A DNA stretch of 64,000 bases from Mucilaginibacter sp. (GCF_025362475.1 NZ_JANYGH010000048.1:1-64000); one strand, 5' to 3'. Positions 41,974 to 51,797 are shown, counted from the first letter of the stretch. Numbers and translations: made by a program. The notes: generated from the sequence alone by a model not told the origin.

Positions 41974-43041
41974 ATGAAATTAAAAAACGTCCTATTATCT
42001 GCCACCATCGTCTTATCATCCATTATAGTACTACCCGGTTGCTCGCAAAGCGACGGCGCAGGCAAAAAAGAAGATAAGAAACCAGCTACTGCTAAAGATT
42101 CGGCCAAAGCCGAAGAAGCGGATACGCTCAGCGTAAAAAAGTCAGATTATCCGCCTTTAGATAAGGCAAAGTATGATACTTTGTTAAAATTTAATGCTCA
42201 TGGCGATACTTCTGGCAGATGGCCGGTTAAAAATACCCCATACCCTAATGGCGGTGCAATTTTGCCCTTCAAACGTGTAGTTGCTTTTTATGGCAATCTT
42301 TACTCCAAAAAAATGGGTATTTTGGGCGAGTTGCCACCTAAAGAAATGCTTGCCAAATTAAAGGGCGAAGTTAAACATTGGGAAAAGGCCGATCCTAAAA
42401 CACCTGTACAGCCAGCCCTGCATTACATCGCTGTAGTAGCACAAGGCGACGGTGGTAAAGACGGTAAATACCGTTATCGCATGCCATTTAAGCAGATAGA
42501 CAGTGTATTGGTTTTAGCAAAAAAAGCACATGCTATTGTATTTTTAGATGTGCAGGTGGCTTTAAGCAACATACAGGCTGAGTTACCATTATTTGAAAAA
42601 TATTTATCAATGCCACAGGTTCATTTTGGTATGGATCCTGAGTTTTCGATGAAAGACGGAAGCAAACCAGGCCGAAAGATAGGTACCTATGATGCTGCAG
42701 ATATTAACTATGTATCAGACTACCTGGCTAAAATTGTAAAGAAAAACGGCATACCTCCAAAAATCCTTATCGTACACCGTTTCACTAAAAAAATGGTAAC
42801 CAATTACAAAAACATCAAGCTGCATAAAGAAGTGCAGTTGGTTATGGATATGGATGGCTGGGGCGAACCAGATCTTAAAACAGGAACTTACCGCTACTTT
42901 ATTAACCAGGAGCCAGTTCAGTTTACAGGATTTAAATTGTTCTACAAAAACGACATCAAAAAAGCCCCTCACCACATGCTAACACCAGAGGAGGTTTTAT
43001 CAAGATACAAACCGTACCCTATTTACATTCAGTACCAATAA
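41974..43041 (+). CDS. Lipoprotein of unknown function
   Basis: This 355-residue protein has a lipoprotein signal (TIVLSSIIVLPGCSQ, Cys23) followed by a Lys/Ala/Glu-rich linker (residues 30-60). The main domain has alternating strands and helices: FKRVVAFYGNLYSKKMGILG, HYIAVVAQGDGGKDG, AHAIVFLDVQVALSNIQAEL, VHFGMDPEFSMKDG, and LVMDMDGWGEPDLKTGTY. The layout is compatible with a TIM-barrel enzyme using acidic residues at strand ends, but I do not recognise the family. Envelope-located, monocistronic, and ends at a strong terminator. Confidence 0.75.
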   Translation: MKLKNVLLSATIVLSSIIVLPGCSQSDGAGKKEDKKPATAKDSAKAEEADTLSVKKSDYPPLDKAKYDTLLKFNAHGDTSGRWPVKNTPYPNGGAILPFKRVVAFYGNLYSKKMGILGELPPKEMLAKLKGEVKHWEKADPKTPVQPALHYIAVVAQGDGGKDGKYRYRMPFKQIDSVLVLAKKAHAIVFLDVQVALSNIQAELPLFEKYLSMPQVHFGMDPEFSMKDGSKPGRKIGTYDAADINYVSDYLAKIVKKNGIPPKILIVHRFTKKMVTNYKNIKLHKEVQLVMDMDGWGEPDLKTGTYRYFINQEPVQFTGFKLFYKNDIKKAPHHMLTPEEVLSRYKPYPIYIQYQ

Positions 43042-43067
43042 GCAGGTCACTACAAGTAGCCTGGGTT

Positions 43068-43118
43068 AAAAGCCTTAAGTCATGAATATTTATATATTTT
43101 TGATTTAAGGCTTTTTTA
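43068..43118 (+). terminator. Rho-independent terminator after the unknown lipoprotein
   Basis: AAAAGCCTTAA (43068-43078) pairs exactly with TTAAGGCTTTT (43105-43115) across an AT-rich loop and is followed by more Ts. About 26 bp after the stop codon. Confidence 0.85.
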
Positions 43119-43156
43119 TTAAAAAAAGATTTTCAACATTCAACAAACTAATTCAA

Positions 43157-44125
43157 ATGATGATTAAATGGGGCATTATCGGTTGCGGGCGCATTGCCCA
43201 TAGGTTTATGCAAGGTTTAAATGATGTGGCTGATACCCAACTGGTATCGTCATGGTCGCGCAGATCTTCAACCGTTAACGCTTTTGTTGCACATCATGGA
43301 GGCTTAGCCTGTTCAAGTATTGATGAATTACTGGCAAGTGATATTGATGCGGTATATATAGCCACCTTACCCGATAGCCATGCGGCCTATAGCATAGCCG
43401 CCCTTAAAGCGGGCAAACATGTGCTGTGCGAAAAACCGGCCACCGTAAATTTATCCGAGTTGGATGAGGTTTTAGAAGTAGTAAAATCAACCGGCCTTTT
43501 ATTTATGGAAGGAATGAAACCTCCCTTCTATCCGCTATACACCCGTTTAAAAGAATACCTGGCTACAGATCCTATTGGCCCTGCAGGTTATGTACGTGCC
43601 GGATCGGCTGTTGCAGATTGCCCGCCCGATCATCCAAATTACAACCTCGACCTGGTTGGCGGCAGTTTAATGGGCATTGGTATTTACGAAGCATTTTTGG
43701 CGATTGACTGGCTTGGCGAACTGCAGGATATACAAACCATGGGCCGCTTTGGCGAAACAGGTATTGATATGTTTGCCATATTCCAAACCATGCACAAAGG
43801 CGGTTACTCGCAATTATATGCCGGGTTTGATCTGCATGGCAAAGGCGACGCGCTTATAGCCGGTCCACTGGGCCACGTAACTATTCATAAAAACTGGTGG
43901 AATCCTGCCCGGGCCACTATTGATTACCTGGATGGCCGCAGTGTAGAGATCAATGAGCCATTTACGGCTGGTGGCTTAAACTATGAAATTATCCATTTTT
44001 GCGATCTGATCAGATCAGGTGCAACAGAAAGCCCCATTATTCCTCACCAAATGTCGCGGCAGATGATTGATATGATCGACCGGGCGCGGGCGCAGATTGG
44101 GTTGAAATATCCGTTGGAGAAATAA
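43157..44125 (+). CDS. Gfo/Idh/MocA-family oxidoreductase
   Basis: This 322-residue protein has a Rossmann N-terminus KWGIIGCGRIAHRFMQGLND, and VLCEKPATVNLSELDEVL carries the family EKP motif. The next block, GLLFMEGMKPPFYPLYTRLK, resembles the dihydrodiol/trans-dihydrobenzenediol dehydrogenase and glucose-fructose oxidoreductase branch, where M-E-x-x-x-x-R/P-x-x-P is typical. NAD(P)-dependent, cytoplasmic, substrate unknown. It is distinct from the copy at 4.5 kb and converges with the broken metallophosphoesterase gene only 2 bp away. Confidence 0.9.
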   Translation: MMIKWGIIGCGRIAHRFMQGLNDVADTQLVSSWSRRSSTVNAFVAHHGGLACSSIDELLASDIDAVYIATLPDSHAAYSIAALKAGKHVLCEKPATVNLSELDEVLEVVKSTGLLFMEGMKPPFYPLYTRLKEYLATDPIGPAGYVRAGSAVADCPPDHPNYNLDLVGGSLMGIGIYEAFLAIDWLGELQDIQTMGRFGETGIDMFAIFQTMHKGGYSQLYAGFDLHGKGDALIAGPLGHVTIHKNWWNPARATIDYLDGRSVEINEPFTAGGLNYEIIHFCDLIRSGATESPIIPHQMSRQMIDMIDRARAQIGLKYPLEK

Positions 44126-44127
44126 AA

Positions 44128-44999
44128 CTAAAACTTATTGGAATTGAGTACCGGATTCTGGCTGGCATTTACCTGGTAAGTGTAGATGGTATTTTGCTCA
44201 TCTATCTCCACTATTCTATATCCCTTGTAATCGGTACCCCAGTTGCCTCCAATATGTGAATCAAAAAAGTGCGGAAACTTGTTGCCGGTATAACGCACCC
44301 CATCCAGCAAATGATCGTGCCCATGAAATGCGGCCTTCACATTTGGGTAGCTGTGCAGCAGTTCGATGGTTTCGGGACAATCTGTAAAAACATCATTTTT
44401 AGTCCAATTTATTGGTGGAATATGCAGTATGACCAATACAATTTTCTTGCTGGCGAATTTATCCAGCGATGCTTTGATAAAAGCATTATCAGGACACACG
44501 TACGTCCCTTTGGTATCGGCAGTGTTGGCTAACACAAACGCGATATCGCCAAACTCAATAGTATATTTATCCTCGTACCCAAAATTCTTCTTCCAAACAG
44601 AGGCATCGGCAAAATCATGATTACCGGGAATGGTATGATAAGGTACACTTAGCTTATCAAGGTAAGTACTTTTAATTTCGGGTAGCAGATGGGGTGATTA
44701 TGAACCAAGTCGCCGTTTACAATCACCATATCCAGGTGATTTTTAGCATGATCATCATTTAGCCATTTCACCATGTTGCCGGTGTTGGTAGTAAAATCGG
44801 TACCCGGCTGCCCGTAGTGAATATCAGATGCCAGTGCAAAACGAAGCTTGAGTTTTGTTTTACGCTCGCGCTGATAACTGTTACCAACGTTTGCAAAAGA
44901 ATTAACAGCAGGCAACAAAGTTAAAGCCGCTATGCCAGTTAAGCTTGTGCCAATAAAATCTCTACGGTTGCTCATGGTTTGTATAAAATTAACAGTCAA
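44128..44999 (-). pseudogene. Metallophosphoesterase with one-base frameshift
   Basis: Two minus-strand frames together make a complete calcineurin-like phosphoesterase. The first (from 44999, or better 44975) has a Tat-like signal MSNRRDFIGTSLTGIAALTL, ASDIHYGQPG and VNGDLVHNHP. It then runs into a stop at 44649. The second frame continues with LDKLSVPYHTIPGNHD and ends with AAFHGHDHLLDG at 44128. Restoring one C in the four-C run (G run 44691-44694 on the plus strand) rejoins the frames as NHPHLLPEIKSTYLDKL. It is therefore either a recent pseudogene or a sequencing error in a homopolymer. Confidence 0.88.
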
Positions 45000-45040
45000 T
45001 ACTTAAAAAAATATAAAGTTTTTCATCCCCTATCCTTGCT

Positions 45041-45100
45041 CCTTTGTCCAAAAATCCATCGTCCAAAAGTCCTTTGTCCGAAAATCCTTCGTCCAAAAAA
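45041..45100. repeat. Four tandem 15-bp units (CCTTTGTCCAAAAAT type)
   Basis: Units at 45041-45055, 45056-45070, 45071-45085 and 45086-45100 differ by two to four bases each. They fill the short gap between the stop of the phosphodiesterase gene (45102) and the metallophosphoesterase start. A related segment lies near 25402-25430. Confidence 0.85.
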
Positions 45101-45101
45101 C

Positions 45102-46343
45102 CTACTTCACTATCACCCACCTGTTCACTGTATTCAATTCCCCTTCAATGCAAACCTTATAAAACCCCGAAGGCATATTTTTAACATCAATTAAGGCATG
45201 CTCTGCAGCAACAGGAACTTCAGTCAATAATTTATATTCATCGGCTTTACCTTCCTTATAGTTATTGGCGGCAGCTACCCAAATTTTCACTTTGCCTTTA
45301 GCATCCATAGCTTTCCAGCTTACATCAAGCACGCCTTGTATTAAACTAACTTCGGGCCGGGCAACAGATAGAGCGCCAATTAATGAGATGCCGTCCAACT
45401 CGCGTAATTGCGCTTCCGGCACTTTTACATTTAAAAAGCTGTTGATGGATGGCGTAATATCTACTATGCCCGGCGTATAGTATTTGGCGTAATTATTAAG
45501 CGGTTTATAATTGGTAACCATCCAGGTGTTGCGCTGACGGTCGCTTTGGCCGCCGTGGTTTTTGCCTGTTTGCTCATCGCGACCATGATCGGTAGTGATA
45601 AATATCAGCCAATCTTCCTTAAAGTTTTTTTGGCGGTATTGGATAGCCTGCCAGATACGGCCAACCTGCGCATCCATTTTCTCAATGGCATCATAATATT
45701 GCGGACTATCGCCATACGTATGCCCCATATCGTCTGTATACTCCAGGTACACCCATGAAAGATCTGGTGCTCTATCTTTAATGCACGATGCGGCAGAGGC
45801 AGCCACCTGCTCATCAATCAGGTGCATATAGTTGCCGGCTTTATCATGCGGAAACTTTATTGTATCCAACTCAAAACCATCATAAGCATAATCCGGGTGG
45901 ATATTGCCTGCCTCGGGCAGATTGTCGCCAATGAGCTTGGTGCGGTTATCCGTCCAGCTGGAAAATACAGCTGTCTTTTTAACTGGGTAGGCATTCTTAA
46001 ACATCCTGAAGATATTCCAGTAATTATAATTTGGCGCTTTAATATCATTACCCCAAACGTTATGCTTATTTACCCAGGTTGCTGTAAGCAGGCTATTATA
46101 CCCATTTGCAGATATGGTAGGTGTTTGCGAATAACCACCCTTTTCGCCGCCAACATGTGCCCTTAGGTAAGTACCCTGGCCAGCTATTAATTTCAAATTT
46201 GGGGTATTCAACTTTTCAATCACATCGGCAGGGATACCATCAGCAATAACAAATACCGCTTTCTTAATACGGGGTTGGGCGTTTGCTCCCATAGTCGCCG
46301 CACAAAGCAGGCTTACAAATAATAATTTAAAAGGGTTTTGCAT
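45102..46343 (-). CDS. Type I phosphodiesterase/alkaline phosphatase-like protein, exported
   Basis: The start at 46343 gives 413 residues with a signal peptide (LLFVSLLCAATMGANA). An in-frame extension to 46484 crosses the neighbouring divergent gene and is rejected. The metal-binding pattern fits the alkaline phosphatase superfamily: VFVIADGIPADVI (first Asp), TPTISANGYNSLLT (nucleophile region), DDMGHTYGDSP, and TTDHGRDEQTGKNHGGQSD. It hydrolyses phosphate mono- or diesters in the periplasm. The C-terminal 80 residues form a beta domain. It lies beside the broken metallophosphoesterase on the same strand. Confidence 0.9.
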   Translation of the reverse strand: MQNPFKLLFVSLLCAATMGANAQPRIKKAVFVIADGIPADVIEKLNTPNLKLIAGQGTYLRAHVGGEKGGYSQTPTISANGYNSLLTATWVNKHNVWGNDIKAPNYNYWNIFRMFKNAYPVKKTAVFSSWTDNRTKLIGDNLPEAGNIHPDYAYDGFELDTIKFPHDKAGNYMHLIDEQVAASAASCIKDRAPDLSWVYLEYTDDMGHTYGDSPQYYDAIEKMDAQVGRIWQAIQYRQKNFKEDWLIFITTDHGRDEQTGKNHGGQSDRQRNTWMVTNYKPLNNYAKYYTPGIVDITPSINSFLNVKVPEAQLRELDGISLIGALSVARPEVSLIQGVLDVSWKAMDAKGKVKIWVAAANNYKEGKADEYKLLTEVPVAAEHALIDVKNMPSGFYKVCIEGELNTVNRWVIVK

Positions 46344-46462
46344 TTTAGTTGAATGATGTGCGAAGCTAAGATGAATAAAAAATTGCTGGGTTAATAAATT
46401 GTTATGGTTTTGTATAATGGAATTATCTCTCGCCTCTTTTCTATATTTACACACGTAACCAT

Positions 46463-48136
46463 ATGAATCAAAACAACACAGCAAATCAAACCAAATGGCT
46501 GTACCTGTTTATTGGGATAGCAGTTGTTATAAATTTTAGCGGCTTGTTTACTACCATTATGGGGCCGGATGCAAATTTGTATGCCACTATTGCCAAAAAC
46601 ATGGTGTTGCGCAACAATTACAGCAGCCTGTTCGCCTGGGGCAGCGACTGGCTGGATAAGCCGCATTTTCCGTTTTGGGTTACCGCTTTTTTTTTTAAAT
46701 GTTTCGGGTTTAAAACATGGGCCTATAAGCTACCCGGTATTTTGTTTATGATGATGGGCGTAGCTTATACCTATCTGTTTGCCAAAGATCTCTATAATAA
46801 ACAAATTGCACTTTGGGCGGTGCTGATATTGCTTACCGCCCAGCACATCATCCTATCCAATACCGATGTTAGGGCCGAGCCTTATTTAACCGGGCTCATT
46901 ATTGCAGCGGTTTATCATTTTTATAAAGCCCAACCCGGCAATAGCTTCCGCCATTTAGCACTGGCCAGCCTGTTTACCGCATGCGCACTGATGACCAAAG
47001 GCATGTTCGCGCTTATTACCATTGGGGGCGCTATTTTAGGTCACTTGCTTATCACCCGGCAATGGAAACAATTATTTCACTGGCGATGGCTACTGGCCGC
47101 AGTATTGATCCTGGTATTCATACTGCCCGAGATCTGGAGCCTGTACCAACAGTTTGACCTCCATCCCGAAAAAGTGGTGTTTGGACATACAGGCGTATCA
47201 GGCATCAGATTCTTTTTTTGGGATAGCCAGTTCGGTCGTTTTTTTAATACCGGCCCCATCAAAGGGAGCGGCGATCCAGGTTTTTTTATCCATACTTTAC
47301 TATGGGCATTTTTGCCATGGTCGCTTTTATTGTTTGCAGCCATATTCCAGTTTATCAAAAAAGGAGTTAAAAATGTACAGGCGCAGGAGTGGTATTGCAT
47401 CTGCGGATCGTTGATCACCTTTCTGCTGTTTTCAGCCTCCAAATTCCAGCTGCCGCATTACCTCAATATCGTATTCCCATTTTTCGCCATTATTACGGCA
47501 CAATTCCTGTATAATTTAACTTCGCTAAAAAGCATACAAGCTGTGCGTTTAACACAAACCGTGGCGATAGTGTTCCTGCTAATGGTTTTGGGTTTGCTCG
47601 AATACTTTTTCAGGCCCGATACCTTTGGCTGGTTACCAGGACTCATCATTGCCATATTTATATTGCTGCTGATATTTTTACCACAGAAAATATCAACAGG
47701 AATACAGCAAACCATTTACCGCACCCTTTTAGTATCCTTTATAGTTAACTTGTTTTTGAACCTGTGCTTTTATCCCTCGCTACTGCACTACCAAAGCGGC
47801 AGTGAGGCCGCCATCTGGATAAACCATAACAACCCCGTTAAATTCCCCGTTTATATAGATGCCGGTCAGTTTCATGATGATATGAACTTTTACCTGGATG
47901 CCCCATTTACAGAAATTAACACCAACAGTACAGATACCCTGCCGGGCCCGGTGCTGCTTTATACCAGTGCCGATGCGATGAGCAAATACGCCAGTAAAGG
48001 GTGGAATGTAAAAGTTGTTAAAATTTTAAAAGCGTACCCGGTTACCCGCCTCTCACTTCCTTTTTTAAACAAAGCCACCCGCGATAAAGAATTGTATCCC
48101 ATGGAAATAGCCATCGTTAGTTCGCAAAAAAAGTAA
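46463..48136 (+). CDS. GT39/ArnT-type glycosyltransferase
   Basis: This 557-residue membrane protein has about a dozen helices. The N-terminal periplasmic loop has GPDANLYATIAKNMVLRNNY, and the SDWLDKPHFPFW block follows, both typical of the dolichyl-phosphate-mannosyltransferase/ArnT (PMT_2) family. Such enzymes transfer a sugar from a polyprenyl-phosphate carrier to lipid A, protein or another acceptor on the outer face of the inner membrane. A soluble C-terminal part (about residues 455-557) follows the last helix. The donor and acceptor are unknown. Divergent from the phosphodiesterase gene across 119 bp. Confidence 0.9.
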   Translation: MNQNNTANQTKWLYLFIGIAVVINFSGLFTTIMGPDANLYATIAKNMVLRNNYSSLFAWGSDWLDKPHFPFWVTAFFFKCFGFKTWAYKLPGILFMMMGVAYTYLFAKDLYNKQIALWAVLILLTAQHIILSNTDVRAEPYLTGLIIAAVYHFYKAQPGNSFRHLALASLFTACALMTKGMFALITIGGAILGHLLITRQWKQLFHWRWLLAAVLILVFILPEIWSLYQQFDLHPEKVVFGHTGVSGIRFFFWDSQFGRFFNTGPIKGSGDPGFFIHTLLWAFLPWSLLLFAAIFQFIKKGVKNVQAQEWYCICGSLITFLLFSASKFQLPHYLNIVFPFFAIITAQFLYNLTSLKSIQAVRLTQTVAIVFLLMVLGLLEYFFRPDTFGWLPGLIIAIFILLLIFLPQKISTGIQQTIYRTLLVSFIVNLFLNLCFYPSLLHYQSGSEAAIWINHNNPVKFPVYIDAGQFHDDMNFYLDAPFTEINTNSTDTLPGPVLLYTSADAMSKYASKGWNVKVVKILKAYPVTRLSLPFLNKATRDKELYPMEIAIVSSQKK

Positions 48137-48159
48137 AATCCCTGTTGCATTCTGGTTCC

Positions 48160-50568
48160 CTATTCACTCCTCAAACTCTTCACCGGGCTATTCAAGGCAG
48201 CTTTTATGGTTTGTATAGTGATTAATATAGCTGCAACCAAGGTAAGGCCAACAATAGCAACCATAAATGGATTTAGGGTAATGGCTATTTTATAGGCATA
48301 ATTATTAAGCCAGTTAGTCATCATTAAATAAGCCAGCGGGCAGGCCACTAAACAAGCAATCACTATAACTCCTAAAAACTCTTTTATAAACAGGCTGATG
48401 ATTCCTGCAACCGATGAACCTAATACTTTGCGGATACCGATCTCCTTAGTACGCTTCTGGATACTTAGTGATATTAGCCCCAATACACCCAACAGTACAA
48501 TAATCACCGCTAAAACTGTAGCAATATAAGCGGCCTGCTTTAACTGAATCTCGGACTGATAAACTTTTTTAAGGGCATCGTCCATAAAGCCATATTCAAA
48601 CGGAGCACCGGGTAAAAGCGCCGCCCACTTTTTTTGTAGCGAAGTGATGCTTTGCTGCATGTTGCCCGGCTTTAGTTTGATAGAAAAATACCGGTAATAA
48701 GTAGTGTAATTAACATTCATAAAAGTGATGGGCGATATCAGATCATGCATCGACCCGAAATGAAAATCGGCCGTTACACCGCAAATGATGAGCGGAATAT
48801 TGCTGCCCAGTTGCATCATCTTTTGACCTATGGCATCATCGGGAGTTTTATATCCCATTATTTTAGCTTGTGTTTCGTTAATCACTACCTGTGTTGTATC
48901 TGCCGGGATAAAAACCGGCTTAAAAAATGTACCGGCCCTCATGGGGATATTGTAGCTGGCGGCGTATTGATTATCAACCATTAAACCCGTTGCAGTGATT
49001 GCTTGCGCGGGGTTCCCTCCTTGCTTGTACACGGTATAATTGCCACCGTTTTGTCCGTTTGGGATATCCCATGAAAGCGAAACACTGCTTACCTCGGGCA
49101 TCTGCATCAGCTGATCTTTTACCGATTGCATTTTTTGCACCCCTTTAACCGACCAATCCCTTGGCAGCTGGGCATACACTACGTAGTCTTTATCGTAACC
49201 CAGCTTGCCATTAAAAAACAGGTTTATTTGCTGCGAAATGATAAGCGCACCAATAAATACAATAGCCGCGGTACCAAACTGAAAGCCCACCAGCGTTTTG
49301 CGGAATAGCACACTCTCCTTTACCGATGCCAGCTTGCCTTTTAACGAGTCGACTGATTTTAATGCCGATAGCACCAACGCCGGGTAAATACCCGCCAGTA
49401 TCCCCACAAACAGGGCAAACAAAAAAGGTATCGCTATAAAATAAACCGGGAAAGCAAACAGTCCGGTGATTTGCTCGCCAAGCACATTGCTAAAATATGG
49501 CCTCGCCAGGGCGTATAATACCAGGGCAATCACGGTTGCAATTAAAACCATGAGCACCGATTCGGTTAAAAACTGCCAGATGAGCTGGCCGCGTAAACCG
49601 CCTAACACCTTGCGGATGCCCATCTCCTTCATTCGCCCGGATGAGCGGCCGATACAGATGTTCACAAAATTGATGATAGCCATCAGCAAAATAAAGAGCG
49701 CTATGTAACCCAATGTATAACACATGGTTTTAACGGTGCCGCCCCATCCTTCAAGGTAATAATCCGTAAGTGGTACCGCTACGTTTGTAAGGCTTTTGCT
49801 GATATCTGCAGGCGCGTTCTTTTTCATCAGCTCACGCAGCGGCCTTTCCAGGTCCTTTGCGGTAACACCATCTTTTAATTCAACATAGCCTACGGTGCTA
49901 AAGTTTGTCCACCCTTCCAGGTTGCGTTTAAAGTATTTTGCCGAGCTGGCCGTAAAAAAGAAATCGGAATTATTGTTTTGATCAAGGTTGGTCACCGAGT
50001 TTTTAGGCACATTATCCAATACTCCGCTAATTACAAAATCGTGCTTTTCGCCGCCAAAGCTTTCAAAGTTGATGGTTTGCCCAACAACATCCAGCTTACC
50101 AAAATACTTCAAAGCCATTTTTTGCGTAAGCACCACCGAAAACGGATCATTCATGGCGGTTTTAGCATCACCATACAATAACTTAAATCCATACATCTTG
50201 AGCAGCGTGCTATCACCCAGCTGCAGGCTCTCCCTAAAATGCATATCGCCCCGGGATACATTAGTGGTAACCCCATCAAAATGATAATAATTGGCTACCA
50301 GGTTGGGGTAATTATCCCTTAGCGCTCTTGGCATCTGCCCTGCCGAAGCAATTTCATTACCCTGGCCCGGATCTTTCCACCGGCTTGTTAAAATATACTG
50401 GTTCTTAAAATTTTTAAGCTGATGGTTTACCTGTAGCTGCCCCCAGATGTAGGCACCAATAAGTAAGGTAAAGGCAATACCTACCGAAAGACCGAAGATA
50501 TTGATCAATGAAAAAGCTTTGTTTTTCCAAAGGTTACGCCAGGCCAGTTTAAAGTAATTTTTCAGCAT
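48160..50568 (-). CDS. FtsX/MacB-type ABC transporter permease
   Basis: The start at 50568 (MLKNYFKLAWRNLWKNKAFS) gives 802 residues; an ATG 11 codons upstream is less typical. The protein has the standard layout of large Bacteroidota permeases. There is one N-terminal helix (LINIFGLSVGIAFTLLIGAY) and a periplasmic MacB-like domain, three helices around residues 290-420 with GIRKVLGGLRGQLIWQFL, and then a second periplasmic domain. Three final helices carry GIRKVLGSSVAGIISLFI. It probably acts with a separately encoded MacB-type ATPase in export of lipoproteins, peptides or drugs. No ATPase is adjacent. Confidence 0.92.
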   Translation of the reverse strand: MLKNYFKLAWRNLWKNKAFSLINIFGLSVGIAFTLLIGAYIWGQLQVNHQLKNFKNQYILTSRWKDPGQGNEIASAGQMPRALRDNYPNLVANYYHFDGVTTNVSRGDMHFRESLQLGDSTLLKMYGFKLLYGDAKTAMNDPFSVVLTQKMALKYFGKLDVVGQTINFESFGGEKHDFVISGVLDNVPKNSVTNLDQNNNSDFFFTASSAKYFKRNLEGWTNFSTVGYVELKDGVTAKDLERPLRELMKKNAPADISKSLTNVAVPLTDYYLEGWGGTVKTMCYTLGYIALFILLMAIINFVNICIGRSSGRMKEMGIRKVLGGLRGQLIWQFLTESVLMVLIATVIALVLYALARPYFSNVLGEQITGLFAFPVYFIAIPFLFALFVGILAGIYPALVLSALKSVDSLKGKLASVKESVLFRKTLVGFQFGTAAIVFIGALIISQQINLFFNGKLGYDKDYVVYAQLPRDWSVKGVQKMQSVKDQLMQMPEVSSVSLSWDIPNGQNGGNYTVYKQGGNPAQAITATGLMVDNQYAASYNIPMRAGTFFKPVFIPADTTQVVINETQAKIMGYKTPDDAIGQKMMQLGSNIPLIICGVTADFHFGSMHDLISPITFMNVNYTTYYRYFSIKLKPGNMQQSITSLQKKWAALLPGAPFEYGFMDDALKKVYQSEIQLKQAAYIATVLAVIIVLLGVLGLISLSIQKRTKEIGIRKVLGSSVAGIISLFIKEFLGVIVIACLVACPLAYLMMTNWLNNYAYKIAITLNPFMVAIVGLTLVAAILITIQTIKAALNSPVKSLRSE

Positions 50569-50618
50569 AGTTTTCTTATTATCCAATAAAGATAATGGCA
50601 TTAATTAACGTAAGTAGC

Positions 50619-50640
50619 TGTGTTAACATAATTTAACACA
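50619..50640. promoter_or_regulatory. 8-bp inverted repeat between divergent genes
   Basis: TGTGTTAA and TTAACACA flank a 6-bp centre, about 50 bp before the permease start and 145 bp before the metallo-beta-lactamase-fold gene. It could be an operator for a dimeric regulator serving either side. Confidence 0.35.
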
Positions 50641-50785
50641 TTTGGCCGTTGGTTTTTCGCTGTGCTGTTATTTGTTCCGGGTTAATATATTATTATTGAT
50701 ACAACCTATTATCTGCTTGCTACTTAGAAATTAAAATACCTAAATTTACTAATCTCCAACTACCAAAATCATAACAAATAAATCT

Positions 50786-51682
50786 ATGGAACGCCGTAAG
50801 TTTTTAATGAACACAGCCCTTACTGCAGGCTCAATTGCATTATTCGGAAAAAGAAGTCTGGCATCAATACTGGCCGATCCAACTTTTCAGTTTAAAACGT
50901 TACGTGGTAATGTTGGCATGTTTGCCGAAAAGGGCGGCACAATTGCCTGGCTGGCAAATAAGGAAGGTATTGTTGTGGTTGATGCTGAATTTCCGGAACA
51001 GGCTACGCACCTTATAGCAGAGCTGAAGAAACAATCAGACAAACCTTTCAAATGGCTCATCAATACCCATCACCACGGCGACCATACCAGCGGCAACATC
51101 GCATTTAAAGGTATAGCCCAAAATGTAGCAGCCCACACCAATTCCCTTACCAACCAAAAAGCATCGGCAGCTAAACAAAATAACGACGATAAACAACTAT
51201 ACCCGGATATTACCTACACCGATAAGTGGAAAACTAAGGTAGGTGATGAGCATATCACCGCACATTACTTTGGCGCGGGCCATACCAATGGCGATAGTTT
51301 TATTCACTTTGAAAACGCCAACGTTGTACACACCGGCGACCTAGTATTTAACCGTCGATATCCTTTTGTTGACCGCAGTGCCGGTGCATCATGTAAAAGC
51401 TGGATAACCACGCTGGAGGCTGCCACCAAACAATTTGATAAGAACACCATCTTCGTTTTCGGCCATGCCTTTGATCCGCTTAAGGTAACCGGCACTATGG
51501 ACGATGTAAAAGCCATGCAACACTTTATGGAAAGCCTGGTAACCTTTGTTGATACCAGCATTAAAGCAGGTAAATCAAAAGAAGAAATCATTGACTCTAA
51601 AAGTATTACCGGCGTAACTGAATGGCAGGGTGATGGTATTGAAAGAGGATTAACCGCAGCCTATGAGGAACTAAGCGCGTAG
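50786..51682 (+). CDS. Metallo-beta-lactamase-fold hydrolase, exported
   Basis: This 298-residue protein has a twin-arginine-like start, MERRKFLMNTALTAGSIALF. The zinc site is NTHHHGDHTSGN (H-x-H-x-D-H), with further ligand regions HYFGAGHTNGDSFIHF and VFGHAFDPL. The sequence resembles the QuiP/SoxH-like cyclase-type hydrolases rather than true beta-lactamases. The substrate is unknown. A possible promoter is TTG at 50717 and TAAATTTA at 50741, with a 21-nt spacer. The following 280 bp are non-coding. Confidence 0.9.
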   Translation: MERRKFLMNTALTAGSIALFGKRSLASILADPTFQFKTLRGNVGMFAEKGGTIAWLANKEGIVVVDAEFPEQATHLIAELKKQSDKPFKWLINTHHHGDHTSGNIAFKGIAQNVAAHTNSLTNQKASAAKQNNDDKQLYPDITYTDKWKTKVGDEHITAHYFGAGHTNGDSFIHFENANVVHTGDLVFNRRYPFVDRSAGASCKSWITTLEAATKQFDKNTIFVFGHAFDPLKVTGTMDDVKAMQHFMESLVTFVDTSIKAGKSKEEIIDSKSITGVTEWQGDGIERGLTAAYEELSA

Positions 51683-51690
51683 AAATTTGC

Positions 51691-51797
51691 CTGAACCAGG
51701 GTTTAAGAATCGTAAGGTTTTTAGCTTGCCCAATCAAAATCCAAAAATCTTATGAATCTGCTTAATCCTGGTTCAGTTTAATTTACTGAACCAGGAA
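51691..51797. repeat. CTGAACCAGG inverted repeat
   Basis: CTGAACCAGGGTTTAAG (51691-51707) pairs with CTTAATCCTGGTTCAG (51761-51776), and a third copy of the arm, CTGAACCAGG, lies at 51786-51795. It follows the metallo-beta-lactamase-fold gene and could act as its terminator. The rest of the spacer up to 51963 shows nothing recognisable. Confidence 0.65.

Noticed and set aside
46344..46484. Longer start for the phosphodiesterase
   Set aside because: It would overlap the divergent GT39 gene start and hide a good signal peptide.
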